A stretch of 64,000 nucleotides of DNA, taken from contig JADGJC010000142.1 in assembly GCA_027596075.1 (NCBI GenBank), positions 1 to 64,000 on the forward strand. Reading direction: 5' to 3'. Both the position numbers and the translations under genes were made by a program. Of the stretch, positions 1 to 12,140 are shown in pieces. Origin of the DNA: Rhizophlyctis rosea. Its lineage: Eukaryota > Chytridiomycota > Chytridiomycetes > Rhizophlyctidales > Rhizophlyctidaceae. The notes under the pieces were generated by a model. The model did not search any database and was not told where the DNA came from. It saw nothing but the letters and a program-made list of their open reading frames with translations. The first letter of the stretch is position 1, and each line of letters starts with the position of its first letter.

Positions 1-180
1 TTTGATCATGACTGGAGGGCATGAAGGGCGAGTTCTGGTGCACTGGCAGGTACTGTGTTTGATCATGACTGGAGGGCATGAAGTTCGAGTTCTGCGGCAC
101 CGGGTATTGCCTTTGATCATGACTAGAGGGCATGAAGGGCGAGTTCTGCGGCACCGGCAGGTACTGTCTTTGATTAAGAC
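1..180. repeat. About 57-bp tandem repeat, three copies
   Basis: Three copies of a unit starting TTTGATCATGACTGGAGGG lie head to tail, with more diverged copies continuing to about 330. The copies encode the 18-19 residue repeat of the minus-strand protein described for 1-653, so the array is a coding minisatellite. Confidence 0.75.
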
Positions 181-653
181 TTGAGGGCATAAAGTTGAAG
201 TTTTGAGAGGGAATGTGATGACTGGACTGCGTGAAGTTCGAGTTTTGGGATGGAATGTGATGACTGGACGGCCTGAAGTTCCAGTTTTGGGTCGGTACGA
301 TGAATTGACTGGAGGGCACGAAGTATGAAGGGTGCCAGTGGTTGCCAACAGGTGGCGAGGTTGGAGCCTGCGTCTGCAAATCCGTCGGAACAACCTCCAA
401 CGAGTTCACCGGTGCAGGGATCGCGAGTTGCTCTTGTGGATGACCGGCTGATGTAGTGCTGGTGGTTTGATTTGTCGTCGTTGTCGTCACAACACCAGGA
501 TACGGCGGGGGTGGTGGCGGATCGGGAATGGGGGTGGAAAGTATAGCGTCGATTTCGTTTGAAACACTCCAAGGCGTCTTAATGATCCTTATGGGGGGGG
601 ACGAATGTGCCTCATAACCCCATAGGGTGAACTCGACCTTGGACTTGTCAGGC
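1..653 (-). CDS. Partial tandem-repeat, Pro/Ser/Gln-rich protein (3' end off the left edge)
   Basis: I do not recognise this protein. On the minus strand one frame stays open from about 653 to the window edge. It begins with a stretch containing KSKVEFTLWGYEAH, passes through a proline run (DPPPPPPYPG) and a Thr-rich stretch, then enters degenerate 15-19 residue repeats. The cleanest repeats read QYLPVPQNSPFMPSSHDQ, and they decay upstream into forms such as SSHHIPSQNSNFTQ. Keeping the repeat in one frame through DNA copies with point changes argues that it is translated. A possible splice acceptor (ccacag) sits just upstream of 653; in-frame stops lie beyond it, so this is probably an internal or last large exon. 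The start and the C-terminus are not visible. The composition suggests a disordered surface or scaffold protein, but that is only a guess. Confidence 0.5.
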
Positions 654-1297
654 TGTGGCGTCGTTGTGGTGATGGTTGAGTGATTGCAGTCTTTGCTGCT
701 CCGGGCTCTTCATTTTGGTTTCTCAAGGTTCAATTCCTTGTTTTGCCTGTACTTGTGTGGTCCTGGTCCTGTGGACAGGTCCCAGCGACAGAAATGTCGC
801 AGTCTGAGGGTTTCCAAAGTCTCAGTTCGGGTTTGGGAAGGCTCATTGCTTCCCGTACCCGCTCTATGTAACTGTTTCTCATAATATACTTTGAAGTGTC
901 AACAAAAACTTATTGCTTGTGCTGTCTGTGTGTGTTATCGACTTTTGCGGGTGTGTGGTTTCCAAACTTTTCATAGTGTCGTGGGAATGCTTCGACTGCG
1001 CAAATGTCTTTTGGCGGAGGAAACCGGTGCTTGTCTGAGGCTGACGGATACTGCAACGCAAACTATTCCAGGCCATCCAGTCGTTCCAGCCTTCTGCGCG
1101 AGCAAGCATAACGGTCGGATATTATCATAGTCATGCAATTCCACCAGAAACCCCTTTATGGAGGACGAGCTTCATGCATCCTCCGTGACAGTCCCGACAA
1201 CATAGTAGCAACAACTTGTACAGAAAAATCCATCCAAATCCAATACATATATTACAATCAAACTATAAGTTACAAAAGGAAAAACAACCCCATAACT
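654..1297. other. No convincing gene
   Basis: I see only short open frames without recognisable domains. Upstream exons of the left-edge repeat protein may lie here, but no exon could be supported. Confidence 0.4.
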
Positions 1298-3165
1298 CTA
1301 CTTCCTCTTCCCACCCTTCCCCGTCTTCGGTGCAACAACCGGCGGCGCCTTCACACCCCCCTTCCCCTTCTTCCCCTCCACCCCACCCGCCTTCTCCTTA
1401 GCAGAACTCTTGGCAGGACTCTTAGCAGGACTCTTTCCCGTCGCCGCCGTCTTCGCAACAGACGCCGCATCAACTTTCTTTCCCCCATCCTTCTTAGCAG
1501 CAGGAGCAGCTTTCGCCTGCGGAGCAGCCTCAACAACCGCCTGCTTCTCCCCACCCTTCCCAGTCTTCCGCCGCTTCGCAGTCTTCCCCCCATCCTTCTC
1601 CGCCTGCTCCTTCCCACCGTCCACCTCCTTCCCCTCGTATCCCGGGAAATCGTAGTCGATTCCTAGGTCGGCTAGCTTCTTTCGCTTGTTTGATTCGTTC
1701 TTGACGAGACGCTCTACGACGGAGGCGTGTTGTGCTTCGGTTTTGGGCTGTGGTGAGGATATGAGGGATTTATTGTGGTCAGCCATATGTTTCGGAAGAG
1801 TGGGTGCGAAAAACAGACAGCAGTTGGCATAGGGGCGAATATCCCTCTCGCACCCTGCCATTTCTGATTCCACATGACCTCGCTCCATCTCATATCCTCC
1901 GCTTACATCCGCTTACGTCCCCAAGGCCACGACTACCCATTCCCAGACTCAGACTCATCTATGTTTCCCGTATGCTCACCTTATTATGTTTCTCCCTCTG
2001 AATCTTGTTATGCGGAATGACACGGAACCGCTTATTAGCGCCCTTGAAGGTGTCGGGGTGGAGGGCCTCTTCCGCAACGAATTTACAGCGGAGGAGATGG
2101 CCGAACATTAGGTAGTTGTCCATGGTTTCCGCGACGATTTTGGCGACTTCATCTGAGGCGAACTGGATGAATGCGTAGTGTTTTGATGCGCCTGTCTGTG
2201 ACATAGAGATGGATGAGCGAAGGTATGGAGATGCATGAGCGAAGGTATGAAAATGACATCTGCAAAGCTTGCCCAGCGGTGATCCGCACGCAGCAAAGGC
2301 GTACCTTCTTGTTTCGAGACAACCGCAGATTCGTCACATCCCCAAATTGAGAGAAATAGGCCATCATCTCCTTCTCGTAGAAACCGTGAGGAATTCTACC
2401 AAGGTATACCGTCCCCGGACGCGACGGACCCCCCGACTCCGCCGCAGCCTTCCTTGCCTTCTTCCGATCCTTCTTGCTAAGCTTCTCCTTCAGAGCCTCG
2501 CGATCCTCATCCGTCAACAGCACCAGAGGTCGGTTCTGCTTGAATTCATCTTCGGCAGCGGGTTCCTCATCCGAACTGTCTTCTCCTGCGCTACTGTCGA
2601 TCCCGGCTAAGATGGCGGAATCGTCGACGTCCTCCTCGTCATCTTCCGACCCCTCGCCTTCAGCGCCCTCCGCGTCCTCATCCGAAACCTCCCCAGCAAC
2701 TTCCTCCATCCCAGCGTCAATGTCCGCCTCGTCCAACTCTGATAGCTCCTCGTCGTCCTCTCCTTCAACTTCCTCTCCCTCGCCTTCCGAATCGTCACCC
2801 TCCATGATGACTTCTACGTCATCGTCCGAGTCCTCGGCGTCTTCTTCTTCCTCTTCTGGTTGCGGTTGTTTAGAGGGTTGCGGCTTTTTCTGTTTGGCAG
2901 AGGTTTTGGGAGACGCTTGTGTTTTGGCGGGCTTTGCGGACTTTGCGGACGGTTTCGTGACTTTTTGGGTTGCGGCGGGTTTGGTGGGTTGTGCGTCGAA
3001 GGAGGAAGTTAGGAGGGGACGGTTGGGACCCTTGGTCTTTGGGGCGGTTTTGCTTTTCTTCGCCTCGGGAAGTTTCCCTGTAAAATAGGTCAGCCGCAGC
3101 CCTGAGGGGTATAGTATTCCAACAGCCCTCATACCTTCGGCTCCACGTTTCTTCGGTGCTGGCAT
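1298..3165 (-). CDS. NOP15: NOP15/NIFK-family nucleolar RRM protein
   Basis: This family binds pre-60S particles in the nucleolus and acts in ITS2-proximal 27S pre-rRNA processing. Four exons on the minus strand join in frame to 489 codons: 3165-3135, 3077-2305, 2195-1980 and 1747-1298, with GT-AG introns between them. The N-terminal half is a Lys-rich segment, then a long Glu/Asp-rich acidic tract. A single RRM follows around residues 230-310, with RNP2 in VYLGRIPHGF, RNP1-like HYAFIQFAS across the second intron, and the family's LRCKFV strand. After the RRM the protein carries the diagnostic KKLADLGIDYDFPGY motif, followed by a Lys/Ala-rich basic tail. It is longer than yeast Nop15 because of the acidic and basic extensions. 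The last acceptor was chosen because it keeps the frame and restores the family motif. It shares a short divergent promoter with RPA49. Confidence 0.85.
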
Positions 3166-3418
3166 ATTGGCAGTTGCGTGCTGTGTAATGGTGTTAAAAA
3201 TAGACTGATCAGTGGGAACAACCCAAATCCCAGCGTTGGCCAAAAAGAATGAAGGCCTGTGCCTTCAAGGCTTGGATATGTTTTCTATAGGGCTTGATGT
3301 TGCAGCCCAACGCCACAAGGTCGTCGACAAAGTCCATTCTAAGCCACGCGTGATATTTTTGGCCACTCCAACTTTCCCCGAGTCTTGGCCATTTTCCACA
3401 CCAGCAGCATATGTAACC
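3166..3418. promoter_or_regulatory. Bidirectional promoter of NOP15 and RPA49
   Basis: The 253 bp between the two divergent start codons must serve both genes. It contains a perfect inverted pair, TGGCCAAAAA at 3237-3246 and TTTTTGGCCA at 3356-3365. Each half belongs to the TATTTTTGGCC-type element seen upstream of other housekeeping genes in this window. A shared promoter would let a Pol I subunit and a pre-60S factor be co-regulated, which is inference. Confidence 0.6.
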
Positions 3419-5133
3419 ATGGCATCCAAGAAGCGAAAGTCGACTGGGGACGTTACGTCCCAACCCACAGAATACGTCTCCGGCGACGTGGACCTTCCAC
3501 TTCTTGGTATGGCCATTTTGCAAATTTACCGCCCAACACATTGACTCACCGTCGCGTTTTCCCACAGCCGGCTTTCCCGACCCTCCCACTCGCCCAGAAA
3601 CACTCTACTTCTCCAAATATCAAAAACCGGACGACCCGACAACCAAGCACAAAGGCAAACGGAGATGTATAGCGACCGCGGAGACGTCGAAACTCGAATA
3701 TGTTGGTGACAACGCGGGGGCGAAGGCGTACTGCCAGTACGTGTTGGAGGCTTCGCGTCGCGCCGTGCGTGGTAACTCACCCATACATATTGTAGATACG
3801 TCGTCGGAATCGTAGACAAAACCACCGGCCAAATCACCTTGAGCTCAGCAGACTATCTTCGCGTCTCCACCATCGTAAAGGCGCTGAAACCACACGAAAG
3901 CAGACTTATCTCCGCTAAGGTTCGTAACAAACTGTGCCAGCGCGACTTCCTTGTACTTCGGCCCAGAATCAATCTCGTTCCATGCACTCAACAGAACATG
4001 GCGGCACGGAACGCCTTGGGAGAAGAATTCGGTACAAAGAAGCGACGCCAAGCGATCCGAGCCCAGGAACGAAACCAGGTTGATGTAGGGACATTGGAAG
4101 ACATTGAGGAAGTGATCGAGTCGAAGGTGGAGCAGAAGGTCATGGTGGAGAAGGATGAGTCTGCTGCGGCGACTGCGGAGGAGCGGAATATTCCTTTGTT
4201 CAATGCCGAGGTTGGTGGAGTTGTTGTTGTCCATCGGTCTACGCCATATGCTAATAATGATTGTAGGCGCAATCACCTGAGGATGTATACAAGCTTGAAA
4301 GCATATGCTCAGTAGTGGAACTCAAAGCGATCAACTACGCGCCGCTGACGAAATGCCGGAACAAGGAGGAGCTGCAGAAGGAGGTTGAGGGGATGCAGTA
4401 CGTGTCTTCATTTCGCATCTGTGATTTTGGGCAGGAACTGGCATTGACATTTTGCGTGTGCAGAATGGGCACTTGGACGTGGGATCTCTTGAACAAGACG
4501 CTGAAAGGAGACCGTCATGCGACTCGTTTGCGAGCAGTAAGTCGTTTCTTGACATTTCAACCTCGACGCCGATTGATTGCTGATCCACTCAACTTTGCAG
4601 TGTCTATACCTTAACTGGATGATAAAAATGTACCGTTTACCGGAAACCGGCCTAAATGCCAAAGAAGGGCTCGCAAGGAAGTTGGGATCGGCTCCGGAGC
4701 TTGTTGCGGACAATTTGAAGAGCCGGTTTACGGAGTTCCGGGAGGATAAAGGCAGGATGAAGTAAGTTGATCATCTTTGTCTGACGCCAGAACGTGTTTC
4801 GGCTTCTTGCCTTATCCGCAACCATCTTACGACATTTAACGGACACCTCACTCATTCCTCGTCTTTCTCATGAACAGGTACCGCATGTCCCCGCGCCTAA
4901 AAGACAAACTCCTCGCCTACATCCTCGTGCTAGGTCTCATACTAGACAACTCCTCCTTCGACGTCTCGCAAGTAGCCGATGATCTGAAAATCTCGATAAC
5001 GAAAGTTGCGGGGGTGGCGAAGGAGGTTGGGTGTAACGTTGAGGCGGTGAACGGGGAGGGGGTGGGGAGTGGGAGGAAGAAAGCTGTTTTGACGGTTCCG
5101 TTGAAGTTCCCGGAACAGAGGATCAGGAAGTAA
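3419..5133 (+). CDS. RPA49: RNA polymerase I subunit RPA49 (PAF53-like)
   Basis: RPA49 forms the Pol I-specific TFIIF-like heterodimer with RPA34 and promotes initiation and elongation on rDNA. Seven exons join in frame: 3419-3506, 3568-3736, 3796-4210, 4267-4397, 4464-4536, 4601-4761 and 4878-5133, giving 430 aa, close to the family's usual length. The N-terminal dimerisation region contains LEYVGDN and YVVGIVDKTTG. The middle holds the hallmark EEFGTKKRRQAI. The C-terminal part, from ELKAINYAPL to the end, matches the tandem winged-helix region, with WTWDLLNKTLK, YRMSPRLKDKLLAYILVLGL and ISITKVAGVAKEVGC. A 75-nt in-frame stretch at 3920-3994, bounded by GT and AG, may be a further intron; without it the family match FGTKK follows more naturally. 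The gene is divergent from NOP15 and convergent with RPA12. Confidence 0.87.
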
Positions 5134-5741
5134 GGGGTGTCGGTGGGAGGTTTTTGGTTCTTTGTAGATATTGGTAGATGGGTGCTTTGTTGGGTTTGTT
5201 GGGTTTGTTTATTGTAATTTAATGATGAGTTTTGGTCGGTGTATAGGTTGGTAGATACGTTACGCAGATGCAGAAATTTTGCGGTCTCAAAGCAGAGCAT
5301 TCATGAACTGCCCGTCCGCAGCCTTCACAGGTAACTTGCTGTTCCTTGTTTCGCCGTGGTTCGGCGTACGTTCGAAACCGGTTGCTTACCAGAGTGCCCC
5401 TCGGTCACGCTAAGAGCGGTTTATCCCGCCTATGTCAATGCTTCGTTCCAATTTGCTGATTGGGCATCATACATCGCATGCGGAGGACGATGCTTCCGTC
5501 CTGCAGTCCCATGAGATTTTGCTTACCCCTTTCCGCCCATTCAATGCGACAGTGATGTCCTGTGTCCGACCTTCCCTCCCACTGACTCCTTCCAACTCAT
5601 CTTTCCCCAGTTTCCCCACAAGACGTTGATGTTTCTTAGCGGAACAGAATAAATAGTGCTATTAACAAAACTTGCGAAATCGATACATGTACAAAAGATG
5701 CGTGGTGTGTTGTGTTGCTGGTGGTGTGGATGGTGGCGGTT
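5134..5741. other. Convergent intergenic region
   Basis: This lies between the 3' ends of RPA49 and RPA12. I see no gene-like frame, only AT-rich stretches around 5150-5240 that probably hold 3' UTR and polyadenylation signals. Confidence 0.5.
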
Positions 5742-6389
5742 TTAGCTGTTGACGCGATATTTGTACCTGCAAAGCGGAGGATTATGAGCACATGGTCGAG
5801 CCGTAAGAAACGAGGCGGCATTTCCGAGATAATCATCTCCAAATGCGTGCTGCTAAAAGGTTTCACTCACCCGCATTTTACGCAAGTATAGAAAATAGTC
5901 TGTCCTTCGTCGGCGGACCGCAGTTGTGCGGTGTGGAAAACCATTTCTGGTGCGTCGCATTTGGGGCATTTTTCTTTAATCTACAGCAACCAAAGCATTA
6001 GGAATTGTCGACTGGTCACTGCCTGCATGTAGACGCAAATGGGCATTCGTCCGAAAACTCACTGTTGCTCCATCCCTCAAGTGACTAGCCCCATCCTCCG
6101 CGCCGTCCTCCTTATCCTCCTTCTCTACTGTTGGCCGGTCAGGGAATGCGCCCGGTCTAGACTTTGTGACGACTTCTATTGACTCGAAGGCTAGTGAACG
6201 GTGAATATGACATTAGCCTTCCACGTCCGTTGACGAGTGCTCAAAAATAGCACACAAACCTTCGGACAACACGGCTCCACCACACGTCTCACAAGTGACG
6301 TTGGGCGTCATCCCTGACGGCGGGTCCAGGAGCGAGCCGCAGTCTGGGCAGAACACTAGGAAGTGGGGGTTGCGTTTTGACTTTGGCAT
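5742..6389 (-). CDS. RPA12: RNA polymerase I subunit RPA12 (ZNRD1-like)
   Basis: RPA12 is the small zinc-ribbon subunit of Pol I needed for transcript cleavage and termination. Four exons (6389-6260, 6190-6063, 5980-5871, 5766-5742) splice in frame to 130 aa, close to yeast Rpa12 (125 aa). The N-terminal zinc ribbon is FCPDCGSLL...CETCGG. The linker carries EVVTKSRPGAFP and LRDGATIKEK. The C-terminal ribbon is CPKCDAPEM...LRSADEGQTIFYTCVKCGYK, with the catalytic-hairpin signature RSADEGQT intact. The first intron was placed at gtttgt...cactag because it removes an in-frame TAA and joins the ribbon to the linker as in yeast. The last exon codes only eight residues plus the stop. With RPA49 next door, two Pol I-specific subunits are adjacent. 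Confidence 0.88.
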
Positions 6390-6500
6390 GGTTTGGAAGT
6401 TGGTGGGAAGTGGGATGCTGCGAAGGGTGGGAAAATGTTGAAATGGAGTTGCTGCGCCAGTGGCGTTGTGGCGGTGTTTGGTGGCGCGGTATGCGCGTGT

Positions 6501-6511
6501 TATTTTTGGCC
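6501..6511 (-). promoter_or_regulatory. TATTTTTGGCC element upstream of RPA12
   Basis: TATTTTTGGCC lies 112-122 bp upstream of the RPA12 start codon. It matches the element found upstream of NOP15/RPA49, NEPRO and IPI3. Confidence 0.4.
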
Positions 6512-6906
6512 TCTTCGCCTTCCTTTCCCACAGCTCCCATACCAACCATCTGATTTCACACACCCGCGTGTTGTTGAAGTTTGGCGATATACCCCTAAGG
6601 CGAGACGTGGCGCTGGTAGGTGGTGAGCGCTTTTGTGGTTTGCTCCCCAGGAAATTGCGAAATTTGGTGGGGAGGAAGGACCGCAACTGACCCTTTTTGC
6701 GTGCGTTGCCCTCTCTCATCATCTTCAACCAAACTCACCACCTCTGCAGGCGTGCGAAAGTAGGACGATAAAGACAAAACAGCCAAAAATGGAGAACCAT
6801 ACCACAAAGCTTCGAATAGAGGAAGAGTAGTCACCCATGTGGACGCTAGGGTATGTTTGGAGATGCCTTCGACTTGTTAAGAATGGCTTCAATCATCGCC
6901 GTTGAT

Positions 6907-8735
6907 AGCATATCATAAACACCCAAACTATCAACCCTCAAACTACCAACCCTCTTCCAGCAACTACCAGCAACCCACCCGCCAGCAGCACTACGGAGGC
7001 GCATACACGCTATCGTCGAACAACTACACCCACGCGCAGCCGCAGCAGTATGGACGGACGGAGGATATTGAAATGGGGCAGAGGAGGGGTGGCGGGTGGG
7101 AAGTTTCTTGTAGCAGGTGGGAAACTTGATGTTATCATTATTGCCGTCGCGATGTGTACTTATTTTGCTGGAATTGGATAGGTGGAAGAGGTTCAGCAGC
7201 ATATTGCCGAAATTGGGAAGAACACCGCGTATATTCAAGGGTTGCATCAACGGGCATTGGTGAAATCCAATCAGCAGCAACTACACTGTATGTCAGGGAT
7301 GACATTGTACCCGAAGCTTGATAAAAGATTGCATCGCTTATTGTCCATCTTTATCAGCCTTACACGGATCATGCATCCACCCGCGCCCAAATCAAAGGCT
7401 TAAGCAACATCCGTTTTGGAAGATGAGGCGGGCGAAACTCAAAAAGTTACAAAGGAAAGAAGGCCGATCTACATCAGTACCACACAATCAACAAGTAGGG
7501 TAATCAAATCCCGCCCCTGGGCGTAAGAGGTGCATACTAATCCGAGCGATTGTAGCCTTATGGCGGGGATTATCATATATGTCACGGACTTCGCGTCCAG
7601 AGTGGATGAAACACACCTCTCGAATCTCTTCATGAGGTCAGTTATGAGGCAACCAGATTGCGCAAAGGTTGACAATTTCATATAAACCTGTGATTTAGTG
7701 TGGGAAGATCATAGATGTCTTCCTGCAACCTAATGCGGACAGCGGAGAGCTGAAAGCTTAAGTGGAATTTCAGAGTGTCGTAAGTTCTACTGTTCACTTT
7801 GCCAAGAAACGACTCTACGATCACTTAGCTGATTTCGAGCGCAACGTAGCATGAAGTTCGTGCAGCGGCCGGCAAGTCCGGTACTGAATTGGAAGGCCAA
7901 CCGCTCTCGGTTGTGCGCTGTCTTCCCGCCCAATCAATGTGGCACTTTAGCAAAGATGAACTGGAAGAGAACAAGGTCTACGTGAGCAATCTATAGACGA
8001 CTGTGCAGAAGTTGGTTTCTCGTGAAGCCTTTTTGCAGGTTTGTTATCGGAAACTCTGTGTCGGAACTGATAAACATTCACTAACTGCTATGGCTACAGT
8101 TCGGCCAGATTGTGGAAATTGGGTGGTGGTCAGAAAGACCGCGGCGTTTGAGATTGAAGTTTTTGAGGATGTGGTATGCGTATTGAGTGTTTCCGGTCGT
8201 GGGTTGATGGCCTTTTGACTGATAAGCTTGTAAGGAATCTGCCAACGGAAGTTTGAAGCTTAACCAACTGATAATTGAACTCGGTTCGAGTCGCTGATCC
8301 ATAATGGCAATATCGGATCCTTAAAGGACCAAGTAAGTTGTGCTCCTGTGTTAAAACCAGGATTCTTGATTGATAGTCAACATCATTAGCGGTATTACCA
8401 AGGACGAAGGAGGTTGATGAGAAGGAGATGCAAGTTACGAACTTCGCTCAATCATTGGTCAAGGAAGATCTTGAAGTCGCTTTCTCCAAGGTATGACTGG
8501 AGTGTTGTAATGCAATGAAGTGGGCGACTGATCATTTGGCGAATCCCCTTGCAGTATGGAAAGGTGAAGAACATCCCGTTGATCGTAAGGTCCAGTTTCG
8601 ACGTGCCATCGTAAAAACACGTTGGAGAAGCCAACGCAGCGGTCGAAGACGGGTCCAAACAAATGACCAAATAGTGGATTTTGTGCATTGTTGTTACGAT
8701 CCTTGTGATTATTGCTGCAGGGTATGTGGTTTTGA
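6907..8735 (+). pseudogene. Degenerate Qa-SNARE (syntaxin/Sso-like) gene
   Basis: Pieces of a plasma-membrane-type syntaxin can be read in order on the plus strand, but not as one open gene. At 6907-7075 there is a Gln/Tyr-rich N-terminus ending DIEMGQRRGGG. At 7182-7290 the start of the Habc region reads VEEVQQHIAEIGKNTAYIQGLHQRALV. At 7372-7420 comes TRAQIKGLSNIRFG and then a stop. At 8612-8735 the end of the SNARE motif (KHVGEANAAVEDGSKQMTK), a TAG, and a hydrophobic anchor WILCIVVTILVIIAAG. Sequence between these blocks is unrecognisable, and the central SNARE heptads with the zero-layer Gln could not be found. Frame changes and stops between blocks favour a decayed copy; an unusually intron-rich live gene is less likely. 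Confidence 0.6.
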
Positions 8736-8896
8736 TCGTGCAACTCATAGTGCGACTTGTTTCTCATTGCCACTTGCATGTTTAGGTCGCATGTTTGTCT
8801 GTTGCAGCCTCCATAGGTGCGGTGTTCACTGGTTTGCAACATTGCGTGATTGCGTAACGATGAAACATTGAATGCTGGTACATTCAATATTCGTAG

Positions 8897-10355
<1,459 letters not shown>

Positions 10356-11232
10356 TTATGGGATGTTAAACGGAATCAATTTCCCCGTTTCCGCGGGATT
10401 ACGCCGCGTCGTTTCTGGTTCTACCATGCCTCTTTCGACAACACCCTTAATTCCATTTCTCCCTCCCAAAATCACCAAAGTCATCATCCAGCCCGTCTCA
10501 GCATGTTCCATGAAATTGCTCACATCCACCGTTTGATACTGCTCCAAACCCACCCTCCCCTCGTCCCTGCTCTTCCACACCCTTCCAGTTGCATCAATCG
10601 CACCACGCAACATACCTTCACATCTCATCCTCATACCCACGTCACATCTTCCTCCCCGTCCTAATCCTAACCCTTCTCCTTCCTCCCATCCTCACTCTCT
10701 CTCCACTGCTGTACAAGTTCAGCCTGGCCCTCGAAACCAAATCCGCCTCACCCTCCCTCTCCTCGCCCTCATCCCTCCGCCGACCCCGCGTCAGCTTTCG
10801 CGGCGTCGCGTCGTCGTGCTCGTTCGCATTCTCGTTGTTCCCGTTGGGAGAGGATCACTTCTGGGGGTGCGGCGGGGGAGGCGGAAAGGGTAGTTCGCGG
10901 GTGTAGCGGTCTTTATCGGGGGGTTTGGGGTCTGGTCGTCGATTTCGACTTCGGTCGGTTCTGTACGAGTGTGCGGGGAAGAGCGAAAAGCTTGCTCCCG
11001 TACTGTTATGCAACCAGTTCCGTGAAGGCTGGGGCTGCGCGGGGTGGGTGTTCGTGGGGTGTCGCTTGTTGTGGGAGTTGCAGCAGCGCAAGTGCAGCCC
11101 AGGCATCGCTACTGAGTGCTCCTCCAAGGATTTTGGGCACAGACTACTGAGAAATGTTTCGACTAGACTCGGCGGGATGGGCAGATCGAGGGGAAGGTTG
11201 AGGGAGGATTTCTGGCTGGCAGACCAGCACAA
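10356..11232 (-). other. Possible unidentified minus-strand gene
   Basis: Minus-strand frames look weakly coding. Upstream, a Pro-rich segment (PPPPPHPQK) at about 10860 is followed after one TGA by NGNNENANEHDD and an Arg-rich stretch in the same frame. At 10640-10356 a second frame contains EQYQTVDVSNFMEHAETGW. The pieces could be exons of one gene, but I could not place introns and recognise no family. Confidence 0.2.
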
Positions 11233-11602
11233 GAAGTGAGACCGGGGTCGAGGACCGCGTCAAACTTCGTCACGCTCGACACTTCACACTTTCCCTTGCT
11301 CATCACCCAACTGAACGACCCGCAACTGACACCTTGCTACCTATCACCACGACGCGCAAGGTCTTGACATCAGTTCGCAAGCCTTGTGTCGCTCGTCAGT
11401 GTGCAAGCACCATGTTCATGCATAACCAGATTTCTAGCTAACCCCACGCAGCGTTGAATCACTTCAGCAGACCCTCACGTCACATATCGAGAGAACACAT
11501 AGAATCTTCATAAGTGAGAACGCCATATCACAAAGAACAATAGTATAGATGATCGAATATATTATGTATATTTCAGAAATATATTGTTATATTACAATTA
11601 CT

Positions 11603-12140
11603 TGTCCACCGAAGTGGCCACCGAGTTTTACGGTCGCTTTGCTCTGATTTCCACTTCACAGGAATGCAGTTACTTGACAGTCGTGCCCAGGACGCTGTGG
11701 GGAAGCGTTAGTGTCTTGCCAGCGGGGTAGAGTCGGGTAGAGTGCTGTTGCTGTAAAGGACGTCAGTAGGTTAGAAACGGAAAAAAAGGAAAAGAGTCTG
11801 TCCACCGAAGTGGCCACCGAGTGTTACGGTCGCTTTGCTTGGATTTTCGCCTCACAGGATGCTTTTCTTGTCGTTCCCAGGACCTTACCTTGGGTCTTGC
11901 CGAGTCTTGAATCCGAGGGGTAGGCTTGCTGGAAAGGATGTCAGTAGGTTAGCAAAACGAAAAAAAAGGAAAAGAGTCTGTCCACCGAAGTGGCCACCGA
12001 GTGTTACGGTCGCTTTGCTTGGATTTTCGCCTCACAGGATGCTTTTCGTGTCGTTCCCAGGACCTTACCTTGGGTCTTGCCGAGGGGTCTTGATCCAGGG
12101 GGGTAGGCTAGCTGAAAAGGATGTTAGTAGGTTAGTTCGC
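11603..12140. repeat. Tandem repeat array, units of about 180-195 bp, three copies
   Basis: Units begin TGTCCACCGAAGTGGCCACC at 11603, 11799 and 11979. The second-to-third spacing is exactly 180 bp; the first is 195-196. Each unit contains the small hairpin CCAC-CGAA-GTGG, the block TTACGGTCGCTTTGCT, a CCTCACAGGA block and (in the first two) an A-rich tail GAAAAAAAAGGAAAAGAG. Copies two and three are nearly identical while copy one is more diverged. A further partial start may lie at 12252. No long open frame persists through the array. Confidence 0.85.

Noticed and set aside
1..180. CRISPR-like array from the spaced repeats
   Set aside because: Repeats are contiguous, imperfect and code for a peptide repeat; there are no unique spacers and the DNA is eukaryotic.
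2474..3088. Long plus-strand Ser-rich ORF
   Set aside because: It is the antisense of the acidic tract of NOP15 (Asp/Glu codons read as Ser), so it is a shadow.
5320..5410. tRNA-like segment around gtacgttcgaaaccgg
   Set aside because: A T-loop-like string is present but D-arm, anticodon arm and acceptor stem do not pair on either strand.
11603..12140. rDNA intergenic spacer or telomere-associated repeat
   Set aside because: No rRNA gene or telomeric hexamers nearby; only the nearby Pol I genes suggested it.
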